Positions 1 through 11,798 of a DNA stretch of 64,000 nt are shown piece by piece; position 1 is the first letter of the stretch; every line of letters starts with the position of its first letter. Location of the stretch: positions 62,001 to 126,000 of the forward strand of contig JAJHZJ010000700.1 of NCBI GenBank assembly GCA_023548195.1. Reading direction: 5' to 3'. The notes under the pieces are model-generated. The model searched no databases and had not been told where the DNA came from. It saw nothing but the letters and a program-made list of their open reading frames with translations. Source of the stretch: Bettongia penicillata ogilbyi. Lineage: Eukaryota > Chordata > Mammalia > Diprotodontia > Potoroidae. The position numbers and the translations under genes are program-made.

Positions 1-1121
1 ATCATTCTGATGACATTAAATATAAAAGTCTTTGCACAGACAAACCCAATGCATCCAAGATTCAGAGGGAAGCAGAAAACTGAGAAAGGGTGTTTGCAAC
101 TAGTGTTTGTGATAAAGATTTCATTTCTAAAATACATAGAGAAGTGAGTGAAATGTTCAAGAATACAAATCCTTCCCCAATTGACAAATGGTCAAATGAT
201 ATGAACAGGCAGTTTTCAGAGGAAAAAATTAAAGTTATCTGTATTCATATGAAAAAAGATATTCTAAATCAGTATTGATTAGAGAGATGTAAATCAAAAG
301 AACTCTGAGATACCACATCACACCTATCAGATTGTCTCACATGACAAAACAGGAAGATGATAGATGTTAGAGAAGATGTGGGAGAGTGGGAACATTAATT
401 CATTGTTGGTGGTGCTGTGAGCTGATTCTACTATTTTGGAGAGCAATTTGTAACCATGCCTAATGGGCTACAAAAATGTGCATACCCTTTGACCCAGCAA
501 TATCACTTCTAGGACTGTATCTCCAAGAGATCATAAAAATGGGAAAGGGTCCCACATATACAAAAATATTCATAGCAGCTTTCTTTTTGGTGACCAAGAA
601 CTGGAAATCAAGGTGATGCCCATCAATTGAGGAATGGCTGAACAAGTTGTGGTATATGAATGTAATGGAATACTATTGTGCTATAAGAAATGATGAATAG
701 GAAGACTTCTGAGAGGCCTGGAAGGACTTATGTGAATTGATGCTGAGGGAAAGGAGCAGAACCAGGAGAACGTTGTACACAGCAACAATCACATTTTGTG
801 AGGAATTTTTCTGGTAAACCTAATCCTTCAGGGCAAAGCAACAACCAAAAAAGTTCCCATTAGACTTTTGAGGCCAAATGCCTTTCATATCCAGAGAAAG
901 AACTTAGGAATTGGATCGTGGAATGTTTTGAATTCTCCATTCATTTTAATTCTTCTATTCGACATGACTAAGATAAAAATGTATTTAATAGAAACGTATT
1001 TAACAGAACCTATATAAGATTGTACGCCATCTCAGGGAGGGAGCAGGGAGGGAGGGGAAAATATCCAAGATATTTGTAAATGATTTTAGAACACTGAAAA
1101 CAAATGAAATAATTAAAAAAA
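1..1121 (+). mobile_element. LINE-1 3' end (ORF2 tail and 3' UTR), truncated by window edge
   Basis: The first ~700 bp match the conserved end of mammalian L1 ORF2 at nucleotide level (accacatcacacctatcaga; gacccagcaatatcacttct; cccatcaattgaggaatggc). A 3' UTR with a GGGAGG-rich stretch near 1035 follows, then an A-rich tail ending about 1121. Reading frames are broken, so this is a dead copy. The 5' part lies outside the window. Confidence 0.85.
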
Positions 1122-1240
1122 GGTTGGTCAGTTTGTCCCTCTGAAGGGTCTTCTCTGATCAAGGTGGGAGGGGAAGCTGATTAAGGTGTTTTCCTTTTCC
1201 TTTCTTCCCAGTGATTTCTTCTAAGAGGTCTGAGGAAGAA

Positions 1241-1330
1241 AAGGGAATAAGCATTTATTAAGCATCTACTGTGTACCAGGCATTGTGCTTGCATGTTGCA
1301 AATATTATCTCATTTGAGCATGAGCAGGAA
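1241..1330 (+). mobile_element. CORE-SINE fragment
   Basis: Contains 'aagcatttattaagcatcta' and 'gtgtaccaggcattgtgctt' followed by 'attatctcattt', the 3' half of CORE/MIR-type SINEs. A second partial copy of the same motif lies at 1676-1745. Confidence 0.5.
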
Positions 1331-1832
1331 GTTGTCTACACTGAGAGTAGACCCTTGAAACTAGTGGGTTCTACAATTATGATAATGTATGGAATGTGAC
1401 CAAGTACTTTACAGGATCGTTAAGTGCTCCTTGAGTTCCCTCTCTAAAGTGAACACACTTCCTATACAAGGTCAATTCGGTTCTTTCAATGGCTCTCATT
1501 TACATTAAATAAGGACTTTTTACTTTCTTACTTTAAGAACTATGATTTGATCCCATGAAGATATATTCTCATCTGATTAATGGCATGTTATCTCTTACTT
1601 TTAATGTGTAAGGTGTGATTTGATTGGTTGACTCACTGGAGTCCTACCCCATCAACACACAACCTTTGAAATCCATTAGCAAAGCTTTACCAAACATTTA
1701 CTGTATATTAGGCATTGTGCAAAGTACTGGAGATACAAAGAAAGAGTGAATCTTTTATTCCTATTTTGGGTTTTCAACCATTGGTAGGAGATTCTTTATA
1801 GTAGTTAATATTCTCTATCTCTTAGAAAAACA

Positions 1833-2560
1833 ACTCAGAATAACAGCATCTGAGACCTTTGCTGGGTTGAGGGACTTTAGAAGCACTTAGTTCAACCCAC
1901 CCTTGACTAAGATTTGCCACTATGTTGTATTTGATCAAAAGTTGTTCATCCTTGGGTTGGGGACTTCCAAAGGACGGGAAGCCTTCCACATTCCAGAGTG
2001 CCCTATTGTAGTTTAGGAGAATTACTTGTCAAAAAGTTTTCCTTAAATTCCACCATGATCTTTCTTTTTGTAAGGAGTCCCTTATAGCAAAGTGTTGAAT
2101 TAAAGATGCTTAAATTGAAAAACAATTGGGAGTAATCAGATCTGGGAGATACAACCATACTGGTAGCTTTCTTTCAATGGAGCAAATTAGATCTGTGGAA
2201 GGAAAATGACTCCGAAGTGAGCTTTAAGGAACAGAACTTATTTTAATCTTGGAGATGATCAGATACCAAATAGTGTTTCTAAAATATAAGTGATACCCAA
2301 CTTATTTCAAGTAATCTCCAATACAGTACAATTTGAGGACAAATAAAAGTTTAATATGTTATTAAATTTCTAAATAATAAATTATTAATTTATTATAAAG
2401 ATTAAAATATATATAAGTAATATGTATATAATATATAATGAAAGTTGATAATAGAAATAATAAATAAAATAATAAATTTCTTAAAGTTATAAAAGTTTCA
2501 ATGGCACTTGACCCATTATTAGAAGGGAAGGGAGTAGGTAAAAATATGAATTTACATAGA
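1833..2560. repeat. Diverged duplicate block, copy 1 (includes CR1/L3-like 3' sequence)
   Basis: About 500 bp here align by eye, with moderate divergence, to 10562-10748 joined to 13590-13990. Shared landmarks include ggggacttccaaaggacggg, gataccaaatagtgtttcta and atacccaacttatttca. The first ~250 bp resemble antisense CR1/L3 3' sequence (ttcaaccc ... gttttccttaaattc). The remainder is unclassified, and an AT-rich low-complexity stretch occupies about 2340-2490. Confidence 0.6.
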
Positions 2561-2689
2561 CTTACTATTTGTTAGGCATTGTATTGAGTGTTTTTCACAA
2601 ATATTATCTCACTAGTATCTCCTTCTCCCATTTGTAGAACATCCATAGTGAGCAAGTGAGTTGTGCCAAAAGGCTGCTCAAACCACACA

Positions 2690-3430
2690 AGCATTCCAAA
2701 AATTTTATTCAGCTTATGTCTGGGCTCTTTTGGTCTCTTTCTGGCAAGTATTCTGTGTCTCTTCTGTGAGAAATAGTGATCATCACAGCCACATCTTGAC
2801 TTTTGCCATTTCTGGTTTTTCAGAGTCAACAACTTCTTTGTTTCATTGGATCTCTTGGTAAGGCAAAGAATGCCTTCTTATCTTTGTTTTTTATTCTAAT
2901 TGGGTTTGTAAGTGGAGGGAGGCTACTAAATCAATCAGAGACCAAGCAATCAATCACCGTACAGGGTTGACAGGGCTCAAATGCTCAACTTGAACCTACC
3001 TTACTGGTTTTAAACAAGTCCTGTGGGGAGTGACCAAATGTCTCTTCCATCAATCTGTGATATCCTTGTGGGGCAGACTTTTTGCACTTAGTATAAAGAC
3101 TTTGATTCTTTATTTTTACCTGGTTAATGTAATAAGGGATCAGTGAGTTGGCGTGATTGATCCATTGCTTCCCCTCCCCCACTCTCAGCAGGCATTTATT
3201 TTGTCTTTTGTTTACACCAGTTGTTTTCTTATCTCTGAGATAGTTTCATGTTTCTCTGGGATGTCCAGTACTTGTTTTACATATGTCTCCTTGAAGGCAA
3301 TATTCATGACTTCCAAAAATGAAACTTTGAATCCAGATCATTCTGCATGAAAGTTTGAATGAATCCTCTCTGATTTCTAGGAGCACTAAAGGAGGACACT
3401 GAATCCAGTTATCTTACACATTCCTAGTTT
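2690..3430. other. No gene recognised
   Basis: Short open frames on both strands have no recognisable protein similarity or splice context. A weak MIR-like motif (ttgttaggcattgtattgag) lies just upstream, at about 2570. Confidence 0.5.
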
Positions 3431-3432
3431 TA

Positions 3433-3693
3433 AATTTGGTATTACTGTTGTTCAGGCTTGTCCAACTCTCTGTGACACCTTTTGGGGTCTTCTTGGCAAA
3501 GGTATTGAAAGGACTTGCCAATTCCTCCTCCAGCTCATTTTACAGGTGAAGAACTGAGGTAAGACAGGTTAAGTGACTTGTCCGGGGTGAAAGAAGTAGC
3601 AAGGGTCTGAGGCCAGATCGGAATTGAAGACGATGAGTATTCTTGACTCCGGGCCTAACAGTCTATTCACCGTGCTACGCAGCTGCTTTTGGC
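3433..3693 (+). mobile_element. MAR1-type marsupial SINE
   Basis: Full-length architecture: 'ctgttgttcaggcttgtcca' head, 'ggggtcttcttggcaaaggt', 'ctccagctcattttacaggt', 'ggttaagtgacttg', a 'tgaggccagat' core and the end 'gctacgcagctgc'. This SINE type is abundant in marsupials. Confidence 0.8.
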
Positions 3694-3699
3694 AGAGTG

Positions 3700-6084
3700 G
3701 ACCTCTGCATATGAGTGATTATGGAGTAGATTACCATGATTCCTTGGGAAGGGAAAAGGAGAAAATCCACAAATAAAGTTTCAGTGTCCAAATGAGGTTT
3801 ATTCACGCATAGTCTACATAGTTTACCAAGGACTCAGCATGACGGGAGATATGAGGTAGGGGTCATAGAGTCCTATAAGTGTGCATCCTGTTTGGGGTGG
3901 TATAAATGAGACCTCTAAAGATGCTTGTCCATCTTGTCAATTTTGTATATGAAATATCCCAAATCTGAATTTTTTTTTGATGCTGTGTCAACTTTGGAGG
4001 ATTCCTGGGCAAGAAGGTATTATCTGTCACCTCTCTTTCTAGACCTTCATTTTATGATTTTTGAACATGCTAGTGAGTTGAAAGGACAAAGAAGGGAGAA
4101 GGAAAACCTGGGAAAATGTCTCATTTCTTTACTGATTTATGTTGTGTACTTATCTTGAGATAAGATATGATTCATCAAGGCCATTGAAGGATTTCTAAGG
4201 AAATCTGTCCTGTACAAACAGTTATGAGGATCATAAAAAGAACAAACATATCAATCATGCCTGATTCTCTGATTTAACTCATACCTCTCCCAGAGAAGTT
4301 TCCAGATTATAAAATCAATTGGTTTGCCTTTTTAGAATCTCAGGAGATTAGGATCATAGACTGAGAAGTAGAAAATAAGTTTGAGGACATACATTTAATC
4401 CCCTCCTTTGATGGATGAAGGAAATAATGCAGAGCAATGAAGTAACTTGGCCAGTGTCATATAGTGAGTGTCTGGAGTAGTGTTTGGATTCAAATCTTCC
4501 AGACTGAAAGTCAGGGAACAAAATTTTTTCTGTATTTTTCAGAATATACAACAACATGTCTTTCAAATGTAGCCTGGTTCAGTGCTTGATGGGTGAAATT
4601 TGCCTGTGAAAAAACAACCCACAGAACATGTCTGAGCAAGAAATAGATGCTTGGGATGTCAGTGTTTGCCTGTTAGGGATTTTCACTTTCTCCATGTATT
4701 GGGCAATGAACCCTTTCAGACTTTGAGAGGACAGGTTAATAGAGAAGATGACCTTCACTTTATTTTCTTTTTCATTCTGTGTGTCCTACGTCATGGAAAG
4801 AGCTAAAGCCGATTAATGTTTGGCACATAATTTCTGCTTTTAAACGTTTGAGAGGTGGGGGGGGAGCGTGGGTGGAAAGAGAGAAGCAGAGACAGAAAAA
4901 AATGCAGACACAGAGAAAGATTTAGATAGACCTTGTAGGCAGCTTCTGTTTTTCCTCTCCACCCCTGCCCCCCCCGCCTTTTTGTGGGTCAGATCATCCT
5001 CTGGTCAGTGGAGGTTGTGAGGCCAGCAGGCATGGCTGCACCCCCGGTAATGTCCTAATTTTGGGGTCTACTTTGTATCTTCCAGGTTACTTCATGTGTG
5101 GGCTTGAAATGGGCACTTTAGGGCAGAAGAGTGAGGATGGAGATGAAGTGGTTGGATATGTCATGTAGAAATATAAGTGGATAGGTCTGTTAGGAGGGGC
5201 AGTTGATGGCTTCTTCTATGTGGACATTGGTGAGGTTGAGGGTGGGGTGGGGAGGAGGTGTCAGTCTTACTAATGGGCCTCTATCAAGGGCCTCTACCAA
5301 CCTCTGTCTTTTGTGCCAAGTTGCCCACAGTGCCAAGAGTCACTCTGATCCACATGGTGAAAGGTGAGAGAGGCCTCCCAGGCAGATGTGATATCTAACT
5401 TGATAAGGGGGTAGTTTGGTGAAAGGCAGAGAAACTTTAGAGTCAGATGAGTCAGTAGGTGGCAGATTAAGAGTCAAGGGCAGAAGCTGAGATAAGGGGT
5501 TTCAGCCTGATGATGGGAAGAAATTCCTGGGATGAATTCAACACTGGTCAGTCAACTCAGGGTAAAAGGATTGAGCCTAAGGAGCTTTCTATAACAAGCC
5601 TCTTACTGTTCTGGGCAGTTCTGACATCAGGATTCATTTTGGCATCTCAGACAAAAAGAAGACAGCAGCAAAAAATCAAGAGAAGCATGCCTTGAAAGCT
5701 CTGAAGAATTTGGGCCTGTATGTCAAAGAGATATGGCCATGGAGGCCTTGGTCTGTGCAGATGCCAGGAGCATCTGGATGCTCTGTAGAAGTTTCCCAGA
5801 AGTGGATGCTTGGTGTTTGCCTCTTTATTGGACTGATTTTCAGCCTTTCTTTCTTTCCATTTTCTTCTTTATTGATCTCTGACCCACTGTCTTTCCAGGG
5901 TGTGGAGCCTGATATCTTCCCTCCAGGTACCTTACACGTTGTCATCATTCTCAGGAATAACTCATTACCATTTTCCCCTCCTCTTGTCAATGGGAATGCC
6001 ATTTATTCTTTTCTTTCTCTCAGAGTGTGAATCCTTATCCTCTTCCTACCTTCTAGAGTATAACTTCTTGTGTTCCTTCTTTTT
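3700..6084. other. Non-coding DNA with one SINE fragment
   Basis: A MIR-like fragment covers about 4340-4510 (gaagtaacttggccagtgtc). Purine-rich patches lie at 4855-4925. The frame around 5690-6030 is 112 residues but has no recognisable motif and overlaps pyrimidine-rich DNA. No exon could be supported. Confidence 0.5.
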
Positions 6085-6923
6085 AAATTTTTTAAATTTT
6101 TATTTCACCCCAGGATAGCATGCACCACATGCACCCCTTCCTGCAGTTTGTTCTCCCTTCTATTATTGCCCCCTTCTTCCATTGCCTTCCCCTGTATTTT
6201 TCTCTAGGGCAAAATAGATTTCTCTACCCTATTGCCTCTGTATCTTATTTCCCACTTGCATTTAAAAACAATGTTTAACATTTATTTTTAAAACTTTGAG
6301 TTACACATCCTCTCCCTCCTTCCCCACCCACCCTCATTGAGAAAGCAAGCAATTCAATATGATTGGTTGTCTATAAATGTTATATCATGAAAGACTAACT
6401 ATATTTCCCTCTGTCCTATTCTCCCCTTCATTTGTTCCATTCTCTTCCTTGACCTGTCCTCCCACAATAGTGTTTGCTTCTGATTATCCCTTTCCCCAAT
6501 TTGCTGTCTTATCTATTATCTTCCTTCTATCTCCTCCTCCTCTGCCTTCCTACAGGGTAAAATAGATTTTCATACTCAGTTGAGTGTGTTATTCCTTGCT
6601 TAAGTCAAATCCCATGAGAATGAGGCTCCCTTGTTCCCTTTCATCTCCCCCCCCTTTCCCCTCCATTGTTAAAGCTCTTTCCTCTTTTTTTTGTGAGATG
6701 ATTTGCTACATTCTACTTCTCCCTTTTTCATATTCCCAGTACATTACATTCAACAGTAAATTTTATTAGGTATTTTATCTTCATATTAACCTTACCCTAT
6801 GTCCTCTGTCTATGTGTGTGTGTGTATGTGTGTATACATGCATATATATATATGCACACATAGACATACAATTGTGTACATATACATACCTACACATATA
6901 TAATATACACATGCATACATACT

Positions 6924-7427
6924 TGTCCGGCCTAATGCTGTGGGTTGCCGGGTTGTCTTACCTTATCCAGGTCTTTGGTGATCAGCTGAATAAACATATG
7001 AGAGAAGAGACCACCATAGTGAAGCAGAGATGTAGACTTTATTACTGATACAGTCTACATGTTGACATGCAGAACGAGTTCTCCCCATGGGAGCCTCCTT
7101 CCCCTTCTGAGGAGAAAGGAAACCCACCTTCTCAGGCTTTCCTGTCCCCAGTTAAGCTCTCCCAGCTACATAGTTTGCTCATGGACAGCGTGCTCTCAGC
7201 CCCTTAGCCAATTAACAAAACCTGCTCAGACCATGGACCAACCTCTAGGGTGGGATGCTCTCCCCAGTAAGTTCCCACTGAGAAGAGGTGGAAAAACAAG
7301 ATAACTCATGTCTCACTCCTCAATTCCCAGCTGTTCTCTGGAGGGCCTTATGAGAGCTCAACAGTTAGGCCCTCACCTTTACCTGACCTGAGACCATTCA
7401 CGTGAGAACTGAGCTTGTGCCTTAACA
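6924..7427 (-). mobile_element. Solo LTR, class II (ERVK-like), nested in half-L1 'a'
   Basis: A 504-bp segment bounded by TG...CA ends (tgtccgg on one side, cttaaca on the other) and by a perfect 6-bp target duplication catact (6918-6923 and 7428-7433). Six-base duplications are typical of class II/betaretrovirus-like ERVs. On the minus strand it runs TGTTAAGG...CCGGACA with an AATAAA at about two thirds of its length, supporting minus orientation. No internal retroviral region adjoins it, so it is the product of LTR-LTR recombination. The family name is unknown. Confidence 0.82.
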
Positions 7428-7699
7428 CATACTGATACATACCTACATACCTACATACATATATATGTATATGTATATATACACACATACATACATATAC
7501 ATACTCTAACTATTCTTTATATTGAGAAATGTCTCATGAGTTACAAATAACATCTTCCCATGGAGGAATGTAAACAGTTAATCTTTAATAAGTCCCTTTT
7601 TTTAAAACTTAAAGTTTTATTAATAAGGGACTTAATAATAAGTCCCTTAATAAGGGACTGTTTACTTTTTCATGTTTCTCTTGATTCTTGTATTTGAAA

Positions 7700-8715
7700 G
7701 TCAAATTTTCCTTTCAGCTCTGGTCTTTTCAACAAGAATACTTGGAAGTCGTCCATTTCATTGAAATTACATTTTTTTTTCCCTGAAGGACTGTACTCAG
7801 TTTTGCTGGGTAGATGATTCTTGGTTTTAATCCCATCTCCTTTTGTTCCAAGCTCTTCAATCCCTTAGTGTAGAAGCTGCTAAGTCCTATGTTATCCTAA
7901 CTGTATTCCCACAATACTTGAATTGTTTATTTCTGACTGCTTGTAATATTTTCTCCTTGACCTTTTTATTCTAGAATTTAGCTAAAATATTCCCAGGAAT
8001 TTTCAGGAAGTGATCAGTGAATCTTTTCCCTTTCTATTTTACACTCTGGTTCTAGAATATCAGGGCAATTCTCTTGATAATTTCTTGGAAGACGATGTCT
8101 AGGCTCTTCTTTTGTTCACGGATTTCAGGTAGACCAATAATTTTAGAAGTACCTCTCTTGCATCTATTTTCCAGGTCAATTGCTTTTTCAGTGATACATT
8201 TCATATTGTCTTGTATTTTTTTTATTGTTTTTGCTTTGTTATATAATTTCTTGATTTCTCATAAAGTCATTAGCTTCCATCTGCCCCATTCTAATTTTTA
8301 AAGACCTATCTTCTTGAGTGAACTTTTAGACCTCTTTTTCCCTTTGGCCAATTCTGTTTCTTAAGATATTCTTCTCCTCATTGGCTTTTTGGAGCTCTTT
8401 TGCCATTTGAGTTAGTCTATTTTTAAAGGTGCCATTTTATTCAGTATTTTTTGAATGTTATTTAACAAGCTATTGACCAGTTTTTCATGATTTTTTTTGA
8501 TCCCTCTCATTGTCTTCCCAAATTTTCCTCTACTACCTTACCTGATCTTCAAAATCTTTTTTGAACTCTTCCATGGCCTGAGACCATTGCATATTTTTGG
8601 AGGCTTTGGATGAAGGAGCTTCTCGCTGTCTTCCTCCAGTTATATGAATTGATCTTCCTCTGTATTCTTTGCTCTTCTTCATCTGAAAGGATGGAGGAAA
8701 ATAACTTTTTACCAA
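7700..8715 (-). pseudogene. Broken L1-type ORF1 of half-L1 'a'
   Basis: The longest open piece is 8533-8715 (60 codons), beginning just before a MKKSKEYRG-like start and ending KNMQWSQAMEEFKKDFEDQVR (in part), which aligns with the N-terminal part of copy c ORF1. Downstream, the coiled-coil and RRM regions are recognisable at nucleotide level but carry stops and indels. Not expected to make protein. Confidence 0.7.
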
Positions 8716-9224
8716 GACAGTAATCTTCTACAATCTTATTTTTTCCCCTTCAGCAGCATTCTGACAGGCAGTTATTTGACTTTTGGGTCCTTTGTCAACT
8801 GGAGGGTATACTACCCAGGCTTCAGAGGTTTTGTGCAGCTGTTCTCTGAGATTTTTCCAGGGACCTGTAAGTTCTCATTTCCTCCAAAGTGGCATAATCA
8901 AGGTGTTTATTCTTCTGCTGGCCTGCACTCTGGTCTGATAACAACCACAAGCACTCTTTTCTGTCCCAGAACTGCGAGTGGGATTCTCTGTCCACAGCCA
9001 CCACCAGCTCCACCACACCAGTGCTCCTCCTCTACCTAGGAGCAGCACTCAGATCAGCTGCTCAATTGCCCCAGAGTCTCCTGGTGGAGAGTTCCAGAAG
9101 TGGCTACAGCTGTGACAGTGGCTGCTGCCACCCTGGGGATGGAACTGAGCCTGGCCACTCTACTCTCTCATCCAAGTGAATAAATCTTCTCACCAACCTT
9201 TGAAGGTGTCTTTGTCAGTTTTGG

Positions 9225-10561
9225 GTTGAGAAATATGAAAACCCCAGCAGTTAGCCATGGAGCACAGGACAGGCTTCAGTGTGCAGAATCCCCAGCAGCA
9301 GCTGTGTTTCCCAGATTCCTCAACTCACAATCACCAAAGACAGCTTCAAAGTTGAGTGAGGAAACTCTTTCACCTGAGTGAGAAGTCAGCAGAGTCCTGC
9401 CCTAGCTCTGGCCCTGGGCACCTGCAGCATCCATTTTTGGAGCACTTGGCTTAATGTCCCTGCAGGAATCAAGTGGCTGATCTGAATCTGCCCTGAGTGG
9501 CAGCCCTGGGTGCAGAGGAGCCCTGATGTGGTAGAGCTGGGGGCAGTTGTGGAGAGGGAACCCTACTCCTAGATCCTGAGCAGAAAATCCTGTGGTTTCT
9601 CCCGGACCAGAGCACAGGCCAGGAGAGGAGTTACCTCCTCTCCCTTGATTGTGCCCCCTTGGAGGAACTAAGAACTTACAGGATCCCCAGAGTATACCTT
9701 CCACCTGATAAAAAACTCAAAAGTCAAGTAACTGGCTGGGAAAATACCCCAAATAGGGGAAAAAATAAAACTATAGGTTACTTTCTTGGTGAACAGGTAT
9801 TTTCCTCCATCCTTTAGGATGAGGAAGAACAAAATATAAACGAGACAAGAAAAAGCTTTTTGGAGGGGAAAAGGGGGAAGGTGAGAGGGAAAAATTGAAG
9901 CTTACTCTCATCACATTTAGCTTAAGGAAGGAAAAACATGTACACTCAATTTGGTATGAAAATCCATCTTACACTACAGGAAAGTAGGGGAAAAGGGGAA
10001 AAGTGGGGCATGGGATAGAAGGGAGTAATTAGAAGTAAACACTTTTGGGGAGGGACAAGGACAAAAGAGAGAACAGAGTAAATGGGGGGTAGAATGGGAT
10101 GGAGGGAAATATAGTTGGTCTTCCACGACATGACTATTATGGAAGTCTTTTGCATAACTACACATTTATAACCCATATTGAATTGCTTGCCTTTACAGTG
10201 TGGATGATTGTGGAGGGTGGAAGGGAGAGAAGTTGGAACTCAAAGATTTAGGAACAAATATTGAGAATTGTTTTTGCAAGCAACTGAGAAATAAGAAATA
10301 CAGGTAATGGGGTATAGAAATCTATCTTGCCCTATAAGAAAAGAGAGAAGATGGGAAGATGTAAGATGTAAGATAAGGGAAGAGAGGGGGTGTGATAGAA
10401 GAGAGGGGAGATTGAGGAAGGGGTAATCAGAATACATCTTGAGGTGGGGGAGGGGAGAGATGGGGAGAAAATTTGGAACTCAAAATCCTGTGGAAATGAA
10501 TGTGGAAAACTGAAGTTAAATAAATAAATTTGGAAAAAAGAAGGAAAAAAATTAAAAAAAA
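9225..10561 (+). mobile_element. Half-L1 element 'b', ORF1-deleted, head-to-head with 'a'
   Basis: The 5' part (about 9440-9820) is the inverted counterpart of 8690-9100. Both strands give matching motifs when read outward, such as the KF..PP..HNQG stretch near 9640 and 8880. It reaches the ORF1 start region at about 9815 (cctttaggatgaggaagaac), then jumps within ~25 bp into the purine-rich 3' UTR, with almost no ORF1. It ends in the family 3' end (gagaaaatttggaactcaaa) and an A-rich tail. Confidence 0.65.
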
Positions 10562-10748
10562 ATCTCAGAATCAAAGTATCTGAGATCTGTGCTGGTTTTA
10601 GGGCCTTCAGAGACACTTACTTACACCTATCCTTCACCAATATTTGCTACTGGTATATTTGACCCAAAGTTATTCAGCCTGTACTTGGGGACTTCCAAAG
10701 GAAGGGAAACCTTACACCCTCCAGAACCCCATTTTAGGAGAAGTAATT
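10562..10748. repeat. Diverged duplicate block, copy 2, left part
   Basis: Corresponds to 1840-2010 of copy 1 (ctgagatctgtgctggtttt; acttggggacttccaaagga). It was split from its right part (13590-13990) by insertion of half-L1 'c'. The last 14 bases are the target duplication of that insertion. Confidence 0.65.
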
Positions 10749-11798
10749 TTTTTAAAATATAAATTTATTTATTTAACTTTTTACATTCATTTTCACAAAA
10801 CTTTGCGTTCCAAATTTTCTCCCCTTTTCTCCCCTCCCCCACCCCAATACACCGAGCAATCTAATTTTCCCTATCTCCAATCTGCCCTCTCTTCTGTCAT
10901 CCCTCCCTTCTCTTCTCCCCATCTTCTCTTTTCTCCTGTAGGGCCAGATGACTTTCTATTCCCCCTTAACTGCGTTTCTTATTTCCTAGTAGCAACAACA
11001 ATACTCAACAGTTGTTCCTAAAACTTTGAGTTCCAAATTCTCCCCATCCCTCCTTCCCCACCCATTCCCTTTGGGAAGGCAGGCAATTCAATATAGGCCA
11101 TATCTGTGTAGTTTTGCAAATGACTTCAATAACAGTCGTGTTGTGTAAGACTAACTGTATTTCCCTCCCTCCTATTCTGCCCCCCCATTGTTTCTATTCT
11201 GTCTTTTGATCCTGTCCCTCCCCAAGTGTTGACTTCAAATTGCTCCCTTCTCCCATTGCCTTCCCTTCCATCATCCCTCCCTCCCTGCTTATCTCCTTCT
11301 CCCCCACTTTCCTGTACTGTAAGATAGGTTTTCATACCAAAATGAGTGTGCATTTTACTCCTTCCTTTAGTCGAATGTGATGAGGGTAAATTTCATGTTT
11401 TTTTTTCTCAGCTCTCCCCTTTTTCCCTCCAATAAAAAGTCTCCTGCTTGTCTCTTGAATGAGATATAATTTACCCCATTCCATTTCACCCTCTCTCCTC
11501 CCACTACATTTCTCTGTCACCATTTACCTTAATTTTTTTGAATATATGGTCCCATCCTATTCAATTCACTCTGTGCTCTCTGTCTCTGTGTGTGCATGCA
11601 TGTGTGTGTGCTCGCATGCATGTACATGTGTGTGTGCATGTATGTCTGTGTATGTCTGTGTGTGGTCCCACCAACTACCCAGATACTAAAAAGTTTTAAG
11701 AGTTACAAATATTGTCTTTCCATGTAGGAATGTAAACAGTTCAACTTTGGTAAGTCCCTTATTATTTCTCTTTGCTGTTTACTTTTTCATGCTTCTTC

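Larger units (their letters stand above)
6085..9220 (-). mobile_element. Half-L1 element 'a' (ORF1 only), interrupted by a solo LTR
   Basis: On the minus strand it reads 5' region (about 9220-8716), a broken ORF1 (about 8715-7700) and a pyrimidine-rich 3' UTR with a TG/AT microsatellite (down to about 6085). No ORF2 lies between ORF1 and the 3' UTR. The same order is seen in copies c (10749-13576) and d (56175-58833). About 2.6 kb once the 504-bp LTR insertion is removed. The family resembles the ORF1-only 'HAL1' LINEs known from mammals. An internally deleted L1 is the alternative. Confidence 0.7.
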
